A stretch of 64,000 nucleotides of DNA from Methylobacterium radiodurans (lineage in GTDB: Bacteria; Pseudomonadota; Alphaproteobacteria; Rhizobiales; Beijerinckiaceae), in assembly GCF_003173735.1 (NCBI RefSeq), contig NZ_CP029551.1, forward strand, positions 437,001 to 501,000, read 5' to 3'. The notes beneath the pieces were generated by a model. The model had not been told where the DNA came from. It saw only the letters and a list, made by a program, of their open reading frames with translations, and did not search any database. The translations under genes and the position numbers were made by a program. Of this stretch, positions 49,119-58,325 are shown in pieces; position 1 is the stretch's first letter, and the number at the start of each line of letters is the position of its first letter.

Positions 49119-49481
49119 GTGCGCACCATCCTGTCCTCCGGGCCGATCCGTCACGGGGCGCGCGCCGCGCTCGTCGGGGCCCTCCTCATCGCCGCAGCCG
49201 CGCCGGGCCAGGCCCGCGACGGCCGCAACGGCGCCCTCATCGGCGGGCTCGCGGCCGGCGTGGTCGGCGGCGTCGCCGCCGGCGCCCTGCTGAGCGGCGC
49301 CGTCAACCAGCCTCCGCCCCCGCCTCCGGTCGAGGAGTACCGCCCGCGCCGGGTCGTGGTCGAGGAGCCCGAGGAGGTCGTCGTCCGCCGCCCCCGCGGC
49401 CCCGTCTGCCACTACGAGCGCCGCAAGGTGTGGCTGAACGAGGAAGACTTCACCTACAAGCGCGTCGAGGTCTGCGAGTAG
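49119..49481 (+). CDS. Exported glycine-zipper protein
   Basis: 120 residues from a GTG. A Sec signal peptide (AALVGALLIAAAAPGQA) is followed by a glycine zipper GALIGGLAAGVVGGVAAGALLSGA (about 37-60), then a Pro-rich linker and a basic/acidic tail, YRPRRVVVEEPEEVVVRR. A C-terminal piece with two Cys (VCHYERRKVWLNEEDFTYKRVEVCE) may form a disulfide. Probably an envelope protein; exact role unknown. Confidence 0.7.
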   Translation: MRTILSSGPIRHGARAALVGALLIAAAAPGQARDGRNGALIGGLAAGVVGGVAAGALLSGAVNQPPPPPPVEEYRPRRVVVEEPEEVVVRRPRGPVCHYERRKVWLNEEDFTYKRVEVCE

Positions 49482-49520
49482 CGCGCGATCTCCCTCCCCC
49501 TATCGCGGGGGAGGGCTCCG

Positions 49521-51278
49521 CTACTTCACCACGATCCAGTCCTCGACCACCAGCGCGTCGAGGCCCGTGGTGTAGAACATCAGGATGGCGTCCTCCGCGG
49601 TGTGGAGGATCGGCTTGCCCATCACGTTGAAGCTGGTGTTGAGCAGGATCGGCACGCCGGTGATCTCGGCGAATGCCGCGATCAGGCCGGCATAGGCCGG
49701 GTTGCGCTCCGGCGTCACGCTCTGGAGCCGGCCCGTGCCGTCGGCGTGGACCACCGCCGGCACCCGGTCGCGCACCGCCTCGCGCCAGACCAGCGTGCGC
49801 TCCATGTAGGGGCTGTCGGCGTAATCCTCGAACCAGTCCGGCCCCGCCTCGGCCAGGATCGAGGGCGCGAAGGGCCGGAAAGCCTCGCGGTACTTCACCT
49901 TGGCGTTGAGCGCGTCCTTGGCGTCGGCCGGCCGCGGATCGGCCAGGATCGAGCGGTTGCCGAGCGCCCGGGGGCCGAACTCCGCCCGGCCCTGCACCCA
50001 GCCGACGAGTCCGCCCGCGGCCAGCACGCGGGCCGCCTCGCGGGTGACGCCCGCCGGATCGAGGCGGCGGGCGCGGGGCTCCTGCTCGGCCAGGCGCTCC
50101 ATCGGCTCGGTCGAGACGCGCGAGCCGAGATAGGGCGTGAGCGGGCGCGACACCTGCGCCGGTCCGGTCCAGTCCGGATGGTCGGCGGCGTAGGCCAGCC
50201 AGGCGGCGCCCACCGCGTTGCCGTCGTCGCCCGGCGCCGAGGGGACGTGGAGGTTGCGGAAGGGCGAGCGCCCGAGCACCCGGCCGTTGTAGGAGGAGTT
50301 CAGCCCGCAGCCGCCCGCGATGACGAGGTTGTCGTGCGGCGCGAGCGCGTGGGCTTCGGCCACCAGCACATCCATCAGCTCGCAGAAGATCTCCTGGCCT
50401 GAGCGGGCGAGGTCGGCCCAGCCGCCCTCCCCGACATCGGCCGGGCGGCGCTCCCGGATCTCGGCCGCGACAGCCTGGACGGTGGCGTCGTCGGCGAACT
50501 TGAGGCGCCCGTTCTCGACCGCGTAGAGGCGGCGCAGCTGCGCCATCAGGTCGGGGTCCGGCCGGCCGTAGGGGGCGAGCCCCATGATCTTCCACTCCTC
50601 GCCCTTCACCTGATCGAAGCCGGCGAGATCGGTGACGAGGCCGTACAGGAAGCCGACCGAGCCGCGCCCGCGCTGGCGCCGCACCTCGCGGATGCGCCCG
50701 TCCTCCAGGGTGTAGATCGCCGCCGCCCCGGTCTCGCCCATGCCGTCGACGACGAGCGCCGTGGCGTCGCGGAAGGGGCTGCCCCAGAGGGCGTAGGCGG
50801 CATGCGCCAGGTGGTGGGGATAGCGCGCCTGCGCCACGATCTCGGCCCGCGGCGCGGCGCCCGTGCCGCGGGTCTCCTGGTTGAGGGCGAGAAGCGTGCC
50901 GTAGCCCGCCCGCGCCTGCGCGAGCGCGAGGTCGGCGATGAAGATGCGCTCGGCCCGCTCGGGCACGAAGGAGCGGTTGAGCGCGGTCGGATGGGCGGCC
51001 AAAGCCATCAGGTCGAAGGCGCCGCTCGCCTGCTGCCCGCGCAGGAAGTCCGAGAACTGCTCGCCCCAGCTCGACGCCACCACGATCTCGGAGCCGCGCG
51101 GCACGTAGCGTTCGAGCAGGCCGATCATCCGGCCCGCGGGGTCGGGCTCGCAGTTCGGGGCGCGCTTGTACTGCAGGAAGCGCTCGGCCCCTTCGGCGAA
51201 CAGCACGTCGCCGTCCGGCCCGACCAGGGCGAGGGCGGGATCGTGGAAGGTGGTGGCGAGGCCGAGATAGTAGCGCAT
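49521..51278 (-). CDS. NodU/CmcH-family carbamoyltransferase
   Basis: 585 residues from ATG 51278 (MRYYLGLATTFHDPALALVG). The N-terminal half has the Kae1-like ATPase fold with HHLAHAAYALWGSPF and LVVDGMGETGAAAIY. GGCGLNSSYNGRVL and DDGNAVGAAW follow, and the YrdC-like C-terminal domain carries EFGPRALGNRSILADPR. It transfers carbamoyl from carbamoyl phosphate via carbamoyl-AMP to a hydroxyl of a small molecule. The acceptor is unknown; no biosynthetic cluster is beside it. Confidence 0.9.
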   Translation of the reverse strand: MRYYLGLATTFHDPALALVGPDGDVLFAEGAERFLQYKRAPNCEPDPAGRMIGLLERYVPRGSEIVVASSWGEQFSDFLRGQQASGAFDLMALAAHPTALNRSFVPERAERIFIADLALAQARAGYGTLLALNQETRGTGAAPRAEIVAQARYPHHLAHAAYALWGSPFRDATALVVDGMGETGAAAIYTLEDGRIREVRRQRGRGSVGFLYGLVTDLAGFDQVKGEEWKIMGLAPYGRPDPDLMAQLRRLYAVENGRLKFADDATVQAVAAEIRERRPADVGEGGWADLARSGQEIFCELMDVLVAEAHALAPHDNLVIAGGCGLNSSYNGRVLGRSPFRNLHVPSAPGDDGNAVGAAWLAYAADHPDWTGPAQVSRPLTPYLGSRVSTEPMERLAEQEPRARRLDPAGVTREAARVLAAGGLVGWVQGRAEFGPRALGNRSILADPRPADAKDALNAKVKYREAFRPFAPSILAEAGPDWFEDYADSPYMERTLVWREAVRDRVPAVVHADGTGRLQSVTPERNPAYAGLIAAFAEITGVPILLNTSFNVMGKPILHTAEDAILMFYTTGLDALVVEDWIVVK

Positions 51279-51324
51279 GGGTTCCGGGTTATTCCGCCCC
51301 GGCCCGCGCCGCAACGCGGGGCTG

Positions 51325-51430
51325 CCCCGGCGCCGGCAGGGCCGCGCCGGCGCCAGTAGGGCCGCGCCGGCGCCAGTAGGGCCGCGCCGGCGCCAGTAGG
51401 GCCGCGCCGGCGCCAGTAGGGCCGCGCCGA
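51325..51430. repeat. 20-bp tandem repeat upstream of the carbamoyltransferase gene
   Basis: Four identical 20-base units beginning gccgcgccgg and ending cagtagg (51341-51420), flanked by degenerate partial copies on both sides. It sits in the gap between two divergent genes, about 50 bases before the carbamoyltransferase start, where it could affect its promoter. Confidence 0.85.
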
Positions 51431-51574
51431 CGAGCGCTGACTCCCGGGGCCCGGTTGCCCAGGACCGGGGCGCAGGGCAATCCCGCAGGATCCGAGTCCC
51501 CCGGCCGACGAAACCCGGCGTGCCCCGCGGGCGAAGACCCGAGGCGGCCGCGCCCGGCCGCACCAGGAACTCCC

Positions 51575-52294
51575 ATGCTGACGACCCTCGGCCTCGCCGT
51601 CCTGGCCGGTCTCCTCTCGACGCTCTCGCCCTGCGTGCTGCCGCTGGTGCCGATCGTACTGGCCGCCGCCGCCTCGGAGCACCGGCTCGGGCCCCTCGCG
51701 CTGGCGGCCGGGCTGGCGCTGGCCTTCACGGGGATCGGCCTGTTCGTCGCCACGATCGGCTTCGCGATCGGGCTCGACGGGGACGTCTTCCGCAGCCTCG
51801 GGGCGGTGCTCCTCGTCGCGCTCGGCCTCGTGCTGATGCTGCCGCCGCTGCAGGCCCGCCTCTCCGCGGCGCTCGGGCCCGCGGGCGCCTGGGCGGCGGC
51901 GCGGCTCGGCACCGTGGCGGGCCGCGGCCTCGCCGGGCAGTTCGGCGTCGGCCTCCTGCTCGGCGCGGCCTGGAGCCCCTGCGTCGGGCCGACCCTTGGG
52001 GCCGCCTCGCTGCTGGCGGCGCGGGGCGAGAACCTCGGCGCGGTGGCGCTGACGATGCTCGGCTTCGGGCTCGGAGCCGCTGCGCCCCTGCTGCTGCTCG
52101 GCCTTCTCTCGCACGGGGCGCTGGCGCGCCGCCGGGGCGGGCTCGCGGCCTTCGGGCAAAGCGCGCGGACGGCGCTCGGCGCCCTGCTGGCGGCTCTCGG
52201 ATTCCTCGTGCTGAGCGGGCTCGACAAGCGGGCGGAGGCCTGGGCTGTCGCGGCCTCGCCCGATTGGCTCACCGCCCTGACGGTCCGGTACTGA
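51575..52294 (+). CDS. CcdA/DsbD-like thiol-disulfide transporter
   Basis: 239 residues from ATG 51575 with about six spans. The paired membrane cysteines are in LSPCVLPLVP (about residues 17-26) and WSPCVGPTLG (about 135-144). This is the CcdA plan for carrying reducing power from thioredoxin across the membrane to periplasmic proteins, for instance in cytochrome c maturation. No cytochrome c assembly genes adjoin it. An earlier start at 51455 would add a hydrophilic stretch not found in the family. Confidence 0.88.
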   Translation: MLTTLGLAVLAGLLSTLSPCVLPLVPIVLAAAASEHRLGPLALAAGLALAFTGIGLFVATIGFAIGLDGDVFRSLGAVLLVALGLVLMLPPLQARLSAALGPAGAWAAARLGTVAGRGLAGQFGVGLLLGAAWSPCVGPTLGAASLLAARGENLGAVALTMLGFGLGAAAPLLLLGLLSHGALARRRGGLAAFGQSARTALGALLAALGFLVLSGLDKRAEAWAVAASPDWLTALTVRY

Positions 52295-52403
52295 CGGAGT
52301 CGCGCGCGGACTCCCGCGAACGTGAACGACCGCGGCTTGGCCGGGGAGGGACGCGCGTGACAGATGCGCCCCGGTCACACAAACCGGGGTTTCCGAGAGC
52401 ATC

Positions 52404-53021
52404 ATGGCACCGCGCGAACCGATCCTCACTCTCGTGCCGATCGCGGAGCTGCGCCCGACGCAGATGACCGTGGGCCACCGCGAGGTGGAGGAGAAGCGCC
52501 GCCGCTGGCGCGAGCACGATTCCGAGAAGAAGGAGAAGTTCCTCGGCTCGCACATGATCCCGACGCTGCTGGGACCGAAGAAGCGCCACTACGTCATCGA
52601 CCACCACCACCTCTCTCGCGCGCTCCAGCTGGAGGGCGTCGAGGCGGTGCTCGTCACGGTGGTCGCCGACCTGCACAAGCTCGACAAGGACGCCTTCTGG
52701 ACGGTGTGCGACCATAAGTCCTGGGCGCACCCCTACGACGCGGACGGAGTCCGGCAGCATTTCAAGGAGATCCCCAAGGCGGTGGCGGATCTGGTCGACG
52801 ACCCGTTCCGCAGCCTCGCGGGCGAGCTGCGCCGGGCCGGGGGTTTCGCCAAGGACACCACGCCCTTCAGCGAGTTCCTCTGGGCCGACTTCCTGCGCCG
52901 GAACATGAAGGCCAAGCGCGTCGAGGCCGATTTCTCGGAGGCGCTGGAGAACGCGCTGCAGCTCGCTAAGTCGCAGGACGCGGGCTACCTGCCGGGCTGG
53001 TGCGGGCCGGTCTCGGGCTGA
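52404..53021 (+). CDS. ParB-like nuclease-fold protein (ParBc_2 type)
   Basis: 205 residues. The N-terminal part has LVPIAELRPTQMTVGHREVEEKRRRW and then HYVIDHHHLSRALQLEGVEAVLVTVVADL, the ParB/Srx-like pattern of the ParBc_2 family. The C-terminal part is helical with SEFLWADFLRRNMKA. This family is unrelated in role to chromosome partition, since the DNA-binding HTH of ParB is missing. Function unknown. The run of three histidines in VIDHHHL may bind metal or nucleotide. Confidence 0.8.
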   Translation: MAPREPILTLVPIAELRPTQMTVGHREVEEKRRRWREHDSEKKEKFLGSHMIPTLLGPKKRHYVIDHHHLSRALQLEGVEAVLVTVVADLHKLDKDAFWTVCDHKSWAHPYDADGVRQHFKEIPKAVADLVDDPFRSLAGELRRAGGFAKDTTPFSEFLWADFLRRNMKAKRVEADFSEALENALQLAKSQDAGYLPGWCGPVSG

Positions 53022-53146
53022 GGTCCGGCGGGCCGCCAGAGGGTTGCCCCGCCGCGGCACCAGGGCCCGGCAAGCTTGCGCCGGCAGACTTGTCTGCCGC
53101 GCGGGCTCTCGACGCCCGCCCGCTCGACGCGCTAGACGGAGCCTCG

Positions 53147-54070
53147 ATGCCGATCACGCCGCGCCTCGCTCTCGCCGCCGCCCTGATCCTCCTGGCGGGC
53201 GGCCCGCTCCAGGCGCAGGACCGGGGCACCCTCACCCCGAAGCCGCTGCCGCCCCTCGCCAACCCGGACGATCCCGCGACCCCCGCCAAGGCCCTGTTCG
53301 GGCGCGCCACCGGGCCGACCGGCGGTCCGGCCCACGCCTACGGCTCCTACGCCAAGGGCTGCTTCTCGGGCGGCGAGGCGCTGCCCGTGGACGGGGCGAC
53401 CTGGCAGGTGATGCGGCTCTCACGCAACCGCATGTGGGGCACCCCGCCGCTCGTGGATTTCCTGGAACGGCTGGCGAACCAGGCCCCGCGGGTCGGCTGG
53501 CCGGGGCTCCTCGTCGGCGACATGTCCCAGCCCCGCGGCGGCCCGATGCTGACCGGCCACGCCTCGCACCAGCTCGGCCTCGATGCCGACATCTGGCTGA
53601 CCCCGATGCCGAACCGCCGCCTCACCCGGGCCGAGCGCGAGGAGATGTCGGCCACGAACGTGGTGCGGGACGACCGACTCGACATCGACCCGGCGGTCTG
53701 GACCCAGCAGCACCACCGCATCATCCGGCTCGCCGCCGAGCAGCCCGAGGTGGCGCGCATCTTCGTCAACCCGGCGATCAAGCGGGCGCTCTGCCGCGAG
53801 GCCGGGGGCAGCCGTTGGCTCTCGAAGGTGCGCCCGATGTACGGGCACAACTACCATTTCCACATCCGGCTCGCCTGCCCGGCCGGCCAGGGGGCCTGCG
53901 ACGACCAGGCGCCGCCCCCGCCCGGCGACGGCTGCGGCGAGGAGCTGGCCTACTGGTTCAGCGACGCGGTGCTGAACCCCAAGCCCCCGAAGGTGAAGCC
54001 GAAGCCGAGGCCCCCGATGACGATGGCCGCCCTGCCCGCCGCCTGCCGGGCCGTGCTGAAGGCGCCGTAG
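53147..54070 (+). CDS. mepA: Penicillin-insensitive murein endopeptidase
   Basis: 307 residues from ATG 53147. A signal peptide (LALAAALILLAGGPLQA) exports it to the periplasm. The MepA zinc motif GHASHQLGLDADIWL (about 141-155) and the second ligand region MYGHNYHFHIRLACP (about 231-245) are intact. It cuts D-alanyl-meso-diaminopimelyl cross-links. Six or more Cys (e.g. KGCFSGG, DGCGEE) fit the family disulfides. A Lys/Pro-rich tail follows the catalytic domain. Confidence 0.93.
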   Translation: MPITPRLALAAALILLAGGPLQAQDRGTLTPKPLPPLANPDDPATPAKALFGRATGPTGGPAHAYGSYAKGCFSGGEALPVDGATWQVMRLSRNRMWGTPPLVDFLERLANQAPRVGWPGLLVGDMSQPRGGPMLTGHASHQLGLDADIWLTPMPNRRLTRAEREEMSATNVVRDDRLDIDPAVWTQQHHRIIRLAAEQPEVARIFVNPAIKRALCREAGGSRWLSKVRPMYGHNYHFHIRLACPAGQGACDDQAPPPPGDGCGEELAYWFSDAVLNPKPPKVKPKPRPPMTMAALPAACRAVLKAP

Positions 54071-54112
54071 GCGGGGCCGGCGGGCCGCCGCCATCTTGCG
54101 CGGCGCAACGGA

Positions 54113-54150
54113 TCGGTCTCCGATCGAAATCGATTGCCACTGGAGACCGA
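54113..54150 (+). promoter_or_regulatory. Inverted repeat masking the nitroreductase ribosome site
   Basis: tcggtctcc (54113-54121) and ggagaccga (54142-54150) form a perfect 9-bp stem. The second arm contains the ggag ribosome site just before the TTG start at 54153. A small inner atcga/tcgat stem lies in the loop. Folding would hide the ribosome site. Confidence 0.5.
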
Positions 54151-54152
54151 CC

Positions 54153-54761
54153 TTGACCGACGCGACGACCGGGCCGACGCCCCGCCAGCCCGACCACGAC
54201 ATCGACCCGCTCTTCCTGGCGCGCCGCTCGCCGCGCCGCTTCACCGGCGAGGCCCTGCCGGAAGCCGAGCTGAAGCGGATGATCGAGGCGGCGCGCTGGG
54301 CGCCCTCTTCCTACAATTCGCAGCCCTGGCGCTTCCTCTACGCGCTGCGCGGCGACGCCAACTGGGAGGCGTTCCTGGGGCTTCTCGTGCCCGGCAACCA
54401 GAAATGGGCCAAGGACACGGGCGCGATCCTGTTCCTGGTCTCGAGCGCGCGCATGAAGGTCGGCGACGAGCTGAAGCCCTCGTGGAGCCACTCGCTCGAC
54501 GCGGGCGCGGCCTCGCTCGCCTTCCAGCTCCAGGCGATCCGCCAGGGCTGGCACGTCCACGGCATGGGCGGCTTCGACCATGCCCGGGCGCCCGAGGCGC
54601 TGAACCTGCCCGAGCACCATCGGATCGAGGCGGCCTACGCGGTCGGCCGCGCGGTGGCGTGGGACGACCTCACCGAGGAGGAGCGGACCCGCGAGACCCC
54701 GAACGGCCGCCGCCCGATCGGCGACTTCACCCATGCGGGGCCCTTCCCCAAGGCCGGTTAG
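54153..54761 (+). CDS. Nitroreductase-family FMN oxidoreductase
   Basis: 202 residues from a TTG with ggag eight bases upstream; an in-frame start at 54096 is less likely. FMN site RRSPRRFTGEALPEAELKRMIEAARWAPSSYNSQPWRF (about 21-58), then GAILFLVSSA and LDAGAASLAFQLQAIRQGWHVHGMGG (about 115-140). It reduces nitro or quinone compounds or flavins with NAD(P)H. RutE is a distant member of this family, but this gene is 26 kb from rut and does not match RutE length or its N-terminus. Confidence 0.88.
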   Translation: MTDATTGPTPRQPDHDIDPLFLARRSPRRFTGEALPEAELKRMIEAARWAPSSYNSQPWRFLYALRGDANWEAFLGLLVPGNQKWAKDTGAILFLVSSARMKVGDELKPSWSHSLDAGAASLAFQLQAIRQGWHVHGMGGFDHARAPEALNLPEHHRIEAAYAVGRAVAWDDLTEEERTRETPNGRRPIGDFTHAGPFPKAG

Positions 54762-54777
54762 GCGGGTCTCGGGGCCC

Positions 54778-57700
54778 TCACGCCGCCTCGCAGGCCTCTG
54801 CGACGCGCTCCAGGAGCTCCACGGCGAGGCGGCCGCGCTCGGCCGCGTCCGCCGCCGGGCGCTTCAGGATCACCCGGCCGTCCCGCACGGTCAGGTCGCC
54901 GTCGAGCGCCAGCGCCCGCGCGCGGCGACCGTCCCGGAAATCGGCCGCCACGCCCTGCGGGCCGCCGCTGAGCCGGCTGATCCCGAGGACCCCGCACTGC
55001 ACCCGCAGCCGCGCCAGGGTCACCAGGGTCTCGACACTCTCGGGCATCCGGCCGAAGCGGTCGTCGGTCTCGGCGCAGAGCGCGTCGATCTCCTGCGGCG
55101 AGCCCACCCGCAGCAGGCGGGTGTAGAGGCCGAGCCGGATCTCGGGCTCGGGCATGTAGTCGGGGGGAATCGCGCCCTCCAGCCCCAGGTTGATCTCCGG
55201 CCGCCAATCCTCCGCCGGCTCGCCCTTGGCGGCGCGCAGCGCCAGCTGCAGCACGTGCTGGTAGAGGCCGAGCCCGATCAGCCGGACATGGCCGGCCTGG
55301 GCGTCGCCCACGAGGTCGCCCGCGCCGCGGTGGTCGAGGTCGCGCGCCGAGATGGTAAAGCCGGCGCCAAGCCGGTCGAGCGCCTCCAGCGTCCGCAGGC
55401 GCTTCTCGGCGCCGGCCGAGAGGGGGCGCTCGGGATCGTTCAGCAGGTAGGCCGCGCCCCGGCGCTGGCCGCGCCCGACCCGGCCGCGCAGCTGGTGCAG
55501 CTGAGCGAGCCCGAAGCGCTCGGCGTTCCAGACCAGCATCGTGTTGGCCCGCGGCACGTCGAGCCCGCTCTCGATGATCGAGGTGGCGAGCAGCACGTCG
55601 CCCGTGCCATCCGCGAAATCGATCATCGCGGCGTCCATCTCGGCCGGCTTCATCGCCCCGTGCGCCAGGGTGATCGCGAGGTCCGGCACGATCGCCTTCA
55701 GGCGCTCCGCCATCGGCTCCAGGTCCTCGATGCGCGGGCAGACCACGAAGCTCTGGCCGCCGCGGCGGTGCTCGCGCATCAGCGCGGCCCGCACCGTCTC
55801 GGCCTCGAAGGGCGCGATCACCGTGCGGATCGGCTGGCGCACCGCGGGGGGCGTGGCGATCACGCTGAGGGCGCGCAGGCCCACCAGCGCCGATTGCAGG
55901 GTGCGGGGGATCGGCGTGGCGGTGAGCGTCAGCACGTGGCCGCCGCCCGCGAGCGCCCGCAGGGACTCCTTCATCTTGGCGCCGAAGCGCTGCTCCTCGT
56001 CGATGACGGTCAAGCCGAGATCCGCGAAGGCGACGCCCTTGCCCGCGAGCGCGTTCGTGCCGACCACGATCCGGATCGAGCCGTCGGCGAGCCCCGCCTT
56101 CACGCGCCGGGCCTCCGCCGGGCCGACGAGGCGCGAGAGTTGCGCGACCGCGATGCCGAAGCGACCGAACCGCCGCTCCAGCGTCTGCATGTGCTGGCGC
56201 ACCAGCACCGTGGTCGGCGCCACCAGCGCGACCTGCTTGCCGGCGAAGACCGCCGCCGCGATGGCGCGGAGCGCCACCTCGGTCTTGCCGAAGCCGACAT
56301 CGCCGCAGACCAGCCGGTCCATCGGCCGGCCGGACGCGAGGTCGGCGAGCACGGCGTCGGTGGCGGCGGCCTGGTCCGGCGTCAGGCTGAAGCCGAAGCC
56401 CGCGCCGAAACGCTCCATCTCGCGCTCCGGCGGGCGCAGGACCGGGGCCCGCGCCTCGGCGCGCTCGCCGGCCAGCGCCACCATGGCGCGGGCGGTGCGG
56501 GCGATCGTGGCCTCGGCCTCGCTGTGGCGCCGGCGCCAGGACGCGGAAGAAAGCTTGTCGAGGCCGACCGCCTCCGGGTCCGAGCCGTAGCGCCAGACCC
56601 GGTCGGCCTGATCCACGGGCAGCATCAGCACGTCGTCGCCGGCAAAGCGCAGGCGCAGGGCCTCCCCCGCGCCGACGCGCTCCAGCCCCTCGAACACGCA
56701 GAGCCCGTTGTCGCGGTCGACCGCGACGTCGCCGGTGCGCAGTTCCACCTCGCCGAGCGGCAGGCTGGCCGCCCGCGGCCCGGAGCCGCCGGCATGATGG
56801 CCGTAGAGGTCGGCCGCCGCGAACACGCTGAGCCCCGCCTCGGGCACCCGGAAGCCGGCATCGAGGGGCGCTTCGAGCGCCACGATCTCGCCCGGCTTGG
56901 CGCCCTCGGCTGCGGCCCAGTCCGCGACGGGCCGCACCCGCCGCTCGCCCGAGCGCTCGGCCTGCCGGACCAGGCGGCGGAGCGCCCGCTCCGGCCCGGC
57001 CAGCACGATCCGGTCGCCGGCCTTGAGCCGCTCCCGCAGGGTCTTGGCGAAGGCCGCGGTCGGGCGGGCCTGGCGGATGAAGGCGGGCAGGGAGACGTCC
57101 GCCGCCTCGGTCGCCGCGGCCAGTGCGCGCTCCCGGAGGAGCCGCGCCCACTCCTTCGGGGCGAGGTAGAGCGGGTCGGCGCCCGGCTTGTCCTTGTCCT
57201 TGTCCTTGCCCCTGTCCTTGCCCGTGTCCTTGCCCCTCCCCGCGCCGCCGCTCTCGCGCCCGTCGGCGATCTGCTCGAAGAAGGCTTGCGTCCGCGCCTC
57301 GGCCCCCGCCTCGACCACGAGGCGGGCCTCGGGCAGCGTGTCGAGCAGGGAGGCGAGGGCCGGGTAGAACCGGGCCAGCCCGTGCTCCTGGCCCGTGAAG
57401 GGCTGCAGGCGCTCCTCCGAGCCCGGGGGCAGGATGATCTCAGTGGCCGGGTCGATCACCAGCTCCTCGGTCTGCGCGTGCGAGCGCTGCGTGAGCGGGT
57501 CGTAGGCGCGGATCTGGGCGACCCGGGTGCCGTCGTGCTCGACCCGGCAGGGCAGCGGGGAGGCGGCCGGAAAGACGTCGAGGGTGCGCCCGCGGATCGC
57601 GAACTCGCCGGGCTCGTCGACCCGGTCGTCGAGGATGTAGCCGAGGCGCCGGAGGGCCTCCGTCATCGCCTCCGCGTCGAGACTGTCTCCGACGCGGATC

Positions 57701-58083
57701 ACCACGCGGGCGTCGGCCCAGGTGGCGGGCGGGGGCACCCGCTGGATCAGGGCGGGCGGCGTGGTCAGCACGATGTGGGGGCGGTTCGCCGCATCGGTGA
57801 GCCAGCGCAGCACGCCGGCCCGCGCGCCCATCACGCCCCGCGAGGGCGAGGCGCGGTCGTAGGGCAGGCAGTCCCAGCCCGGCAGGATCGCGATGCCGAT
57901 CCCCGGATCGAGCGCCCGCAGGATAGCGGCGATCGCCTCGAGCCGCCGCTCGTCGCGGGCGACGTGGACCAGCGGCGCACCCTGCCCGGCGAGCCCCAGC
58001 AGGGCCACCGCCAGGGCGCCGGTCGGCACGAGCGGCGCCTCCGACTCGGTCTGGGTCTCGGCTCTGGTCTTCCGCTTGGCCAT
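54778..58083 (-). CDS. Mfd-like transcription-repair coupling helicase (possible second copy)
   Basis: 1101 residues, a little shorter than Mfd (about 1150-1200). The N-terminal UvrB-like part has LPGWDCLPYDRASPS (about 67-81). An RNA-polymerase-interacting-like segment GDVAVDRDNGLCVFEGLERV is weaker than the usual GDYVVHxxHGIGR. The helicase core is intact: Walker A CGDVGFGKTEVA, DEEQ box IDEEQRFG, TATPIPRTL and QLRGRVGRGQRRG. A Lys-Asp-Gly microrepeat is inserted near residues 290-310. It may be a diverged Mfd paralogue; a full Mfd elsewhere would settle this. Confidence 0.85.
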   Translation of the reverse strand: MAKRKTRAETQTESEAPLVPTGALAVALLGLAGQGAPLVHVARDERRLEAIAAILRALDPGIGIAILPGWDCLPYDRASPSRGVMGARAGVLRWLTDAANRPHIVLTTPPALIQRVPPPATWADARVVIRVGDSLDAEAMTEALRRLGYILDDRVDEPGEFAIRGRTLDVFPAASPLPCRVEHDGTRVAQIRAYDPLTQRSHAQTEELVIDPATEIILPPGSEERLQPFTGQEHGLARFYPALASLLDTLPEARLVVEAGAEARTQAFFEQIADGRESGGAGRGKDTGKDRGKDKDKDKPGADPLYLAPKEWARLLRERALAAATEAADVSLPAFIRQARPTAAFAKTLRERLKAGDRIVLAGPERALRRLVRQAERSGERRVRPVADWAAAEGAKPGEIVALEAPLDAGFRVPEAGLSVFAAADLYGHHAGGSGPRAASLPLGEVELRTGDVAVDRDNGLCVFEGLERVGAGEALRLRFAGDDVLMLPVDQADRVWRYGSDPEAVGLDKLSSASWRRRHSEAEATIARTARAMVALAGERAEARAPVLRPPEREMERFGAGFGFSLTPDQAAATDAVLADLASGRPMDRLVCGDVGFGKTEVALRAIAAAVFAGKQVALVAPTTVLVRQHMQTLERRFGRFGIAVAQLSRLVGPAEARRVKAGLADGSIRIVVGTNALAGKGVAFADLGLTVIDEEQRFGAKMKESLRALAGGGHVLTLTATPIPRTLQSALVGLRALSVIATPPAVRQPIRTVIAPFEAETVRAALMREHRRGGQSFVVCPRIEDLEPMAERLKAIVPDLAITLAHGAMKPAEMDAAMIDFADGTGDVLLATSIIESGLDVPRANTMLVWNAERFGLAQLHQLRGRVGRGQRRGAAYLLNDPERPLSAGAEKRLRTLEALDRLGAGFTISARDLDHRGAGDLVGDAQAGHVRLIGLGLYQHVLQLALRAAKGEPAEDWRPEINLGLEGAIPPDYMPEPEIRLGLYTRLLRVGSPQEIDALCAETDDRFGRMPESVETLVTLARLRVQCGVLGISRLSGGPQGVAADFRDGRRARALALDGDLTVRDGRVILKRPAADAAERGRLAVELLERVAEACEAA

Positions 58084-58248
58084 GGATGCTCAGGGGTGAA
58101 CGCGCGATGGAGACGGGACGCGGCGCAAGAGGCATCCGCCGCGGCACGCGGCGGCGGCCCCTCGGCGACCGTCCCTTCAGAACCCGCGATCCCCGGTCCC
58201 GGGTCCCGGCCCGATCGCCGCGCTCCCCAGGATCCTCGTCCGGACACG

Positions 58249-58279
58249 AAAAAGGGGCGGCTCCTTGCGGAGCCGCCCC
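58249..58279 (-). terminator. Rho-independent terminator of rpmE
   Basis: On the minus strand an 11-bp stem ggggcggctcc/ggagccgcccc with loop gcaa is followed by ttttt. It lies 47 bases after the rpmE stop and before the Mfd-like gene. One of the clearest terminators in the window. Confidence 0.92.
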
Positions 58280-58325
58280 CTGATCCGTCCCGTCCGCGCC
58301 CGGTCCGAGGACCGGTGCGCCGCCC

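Noticed and set aside
54153..54761. Nitroreductase as the missing rutE
   Set aside because: It is 26 kb from the rut genes, is near mepA instead, and differs from RutE in its N-terminal region; only the broad family is shared.
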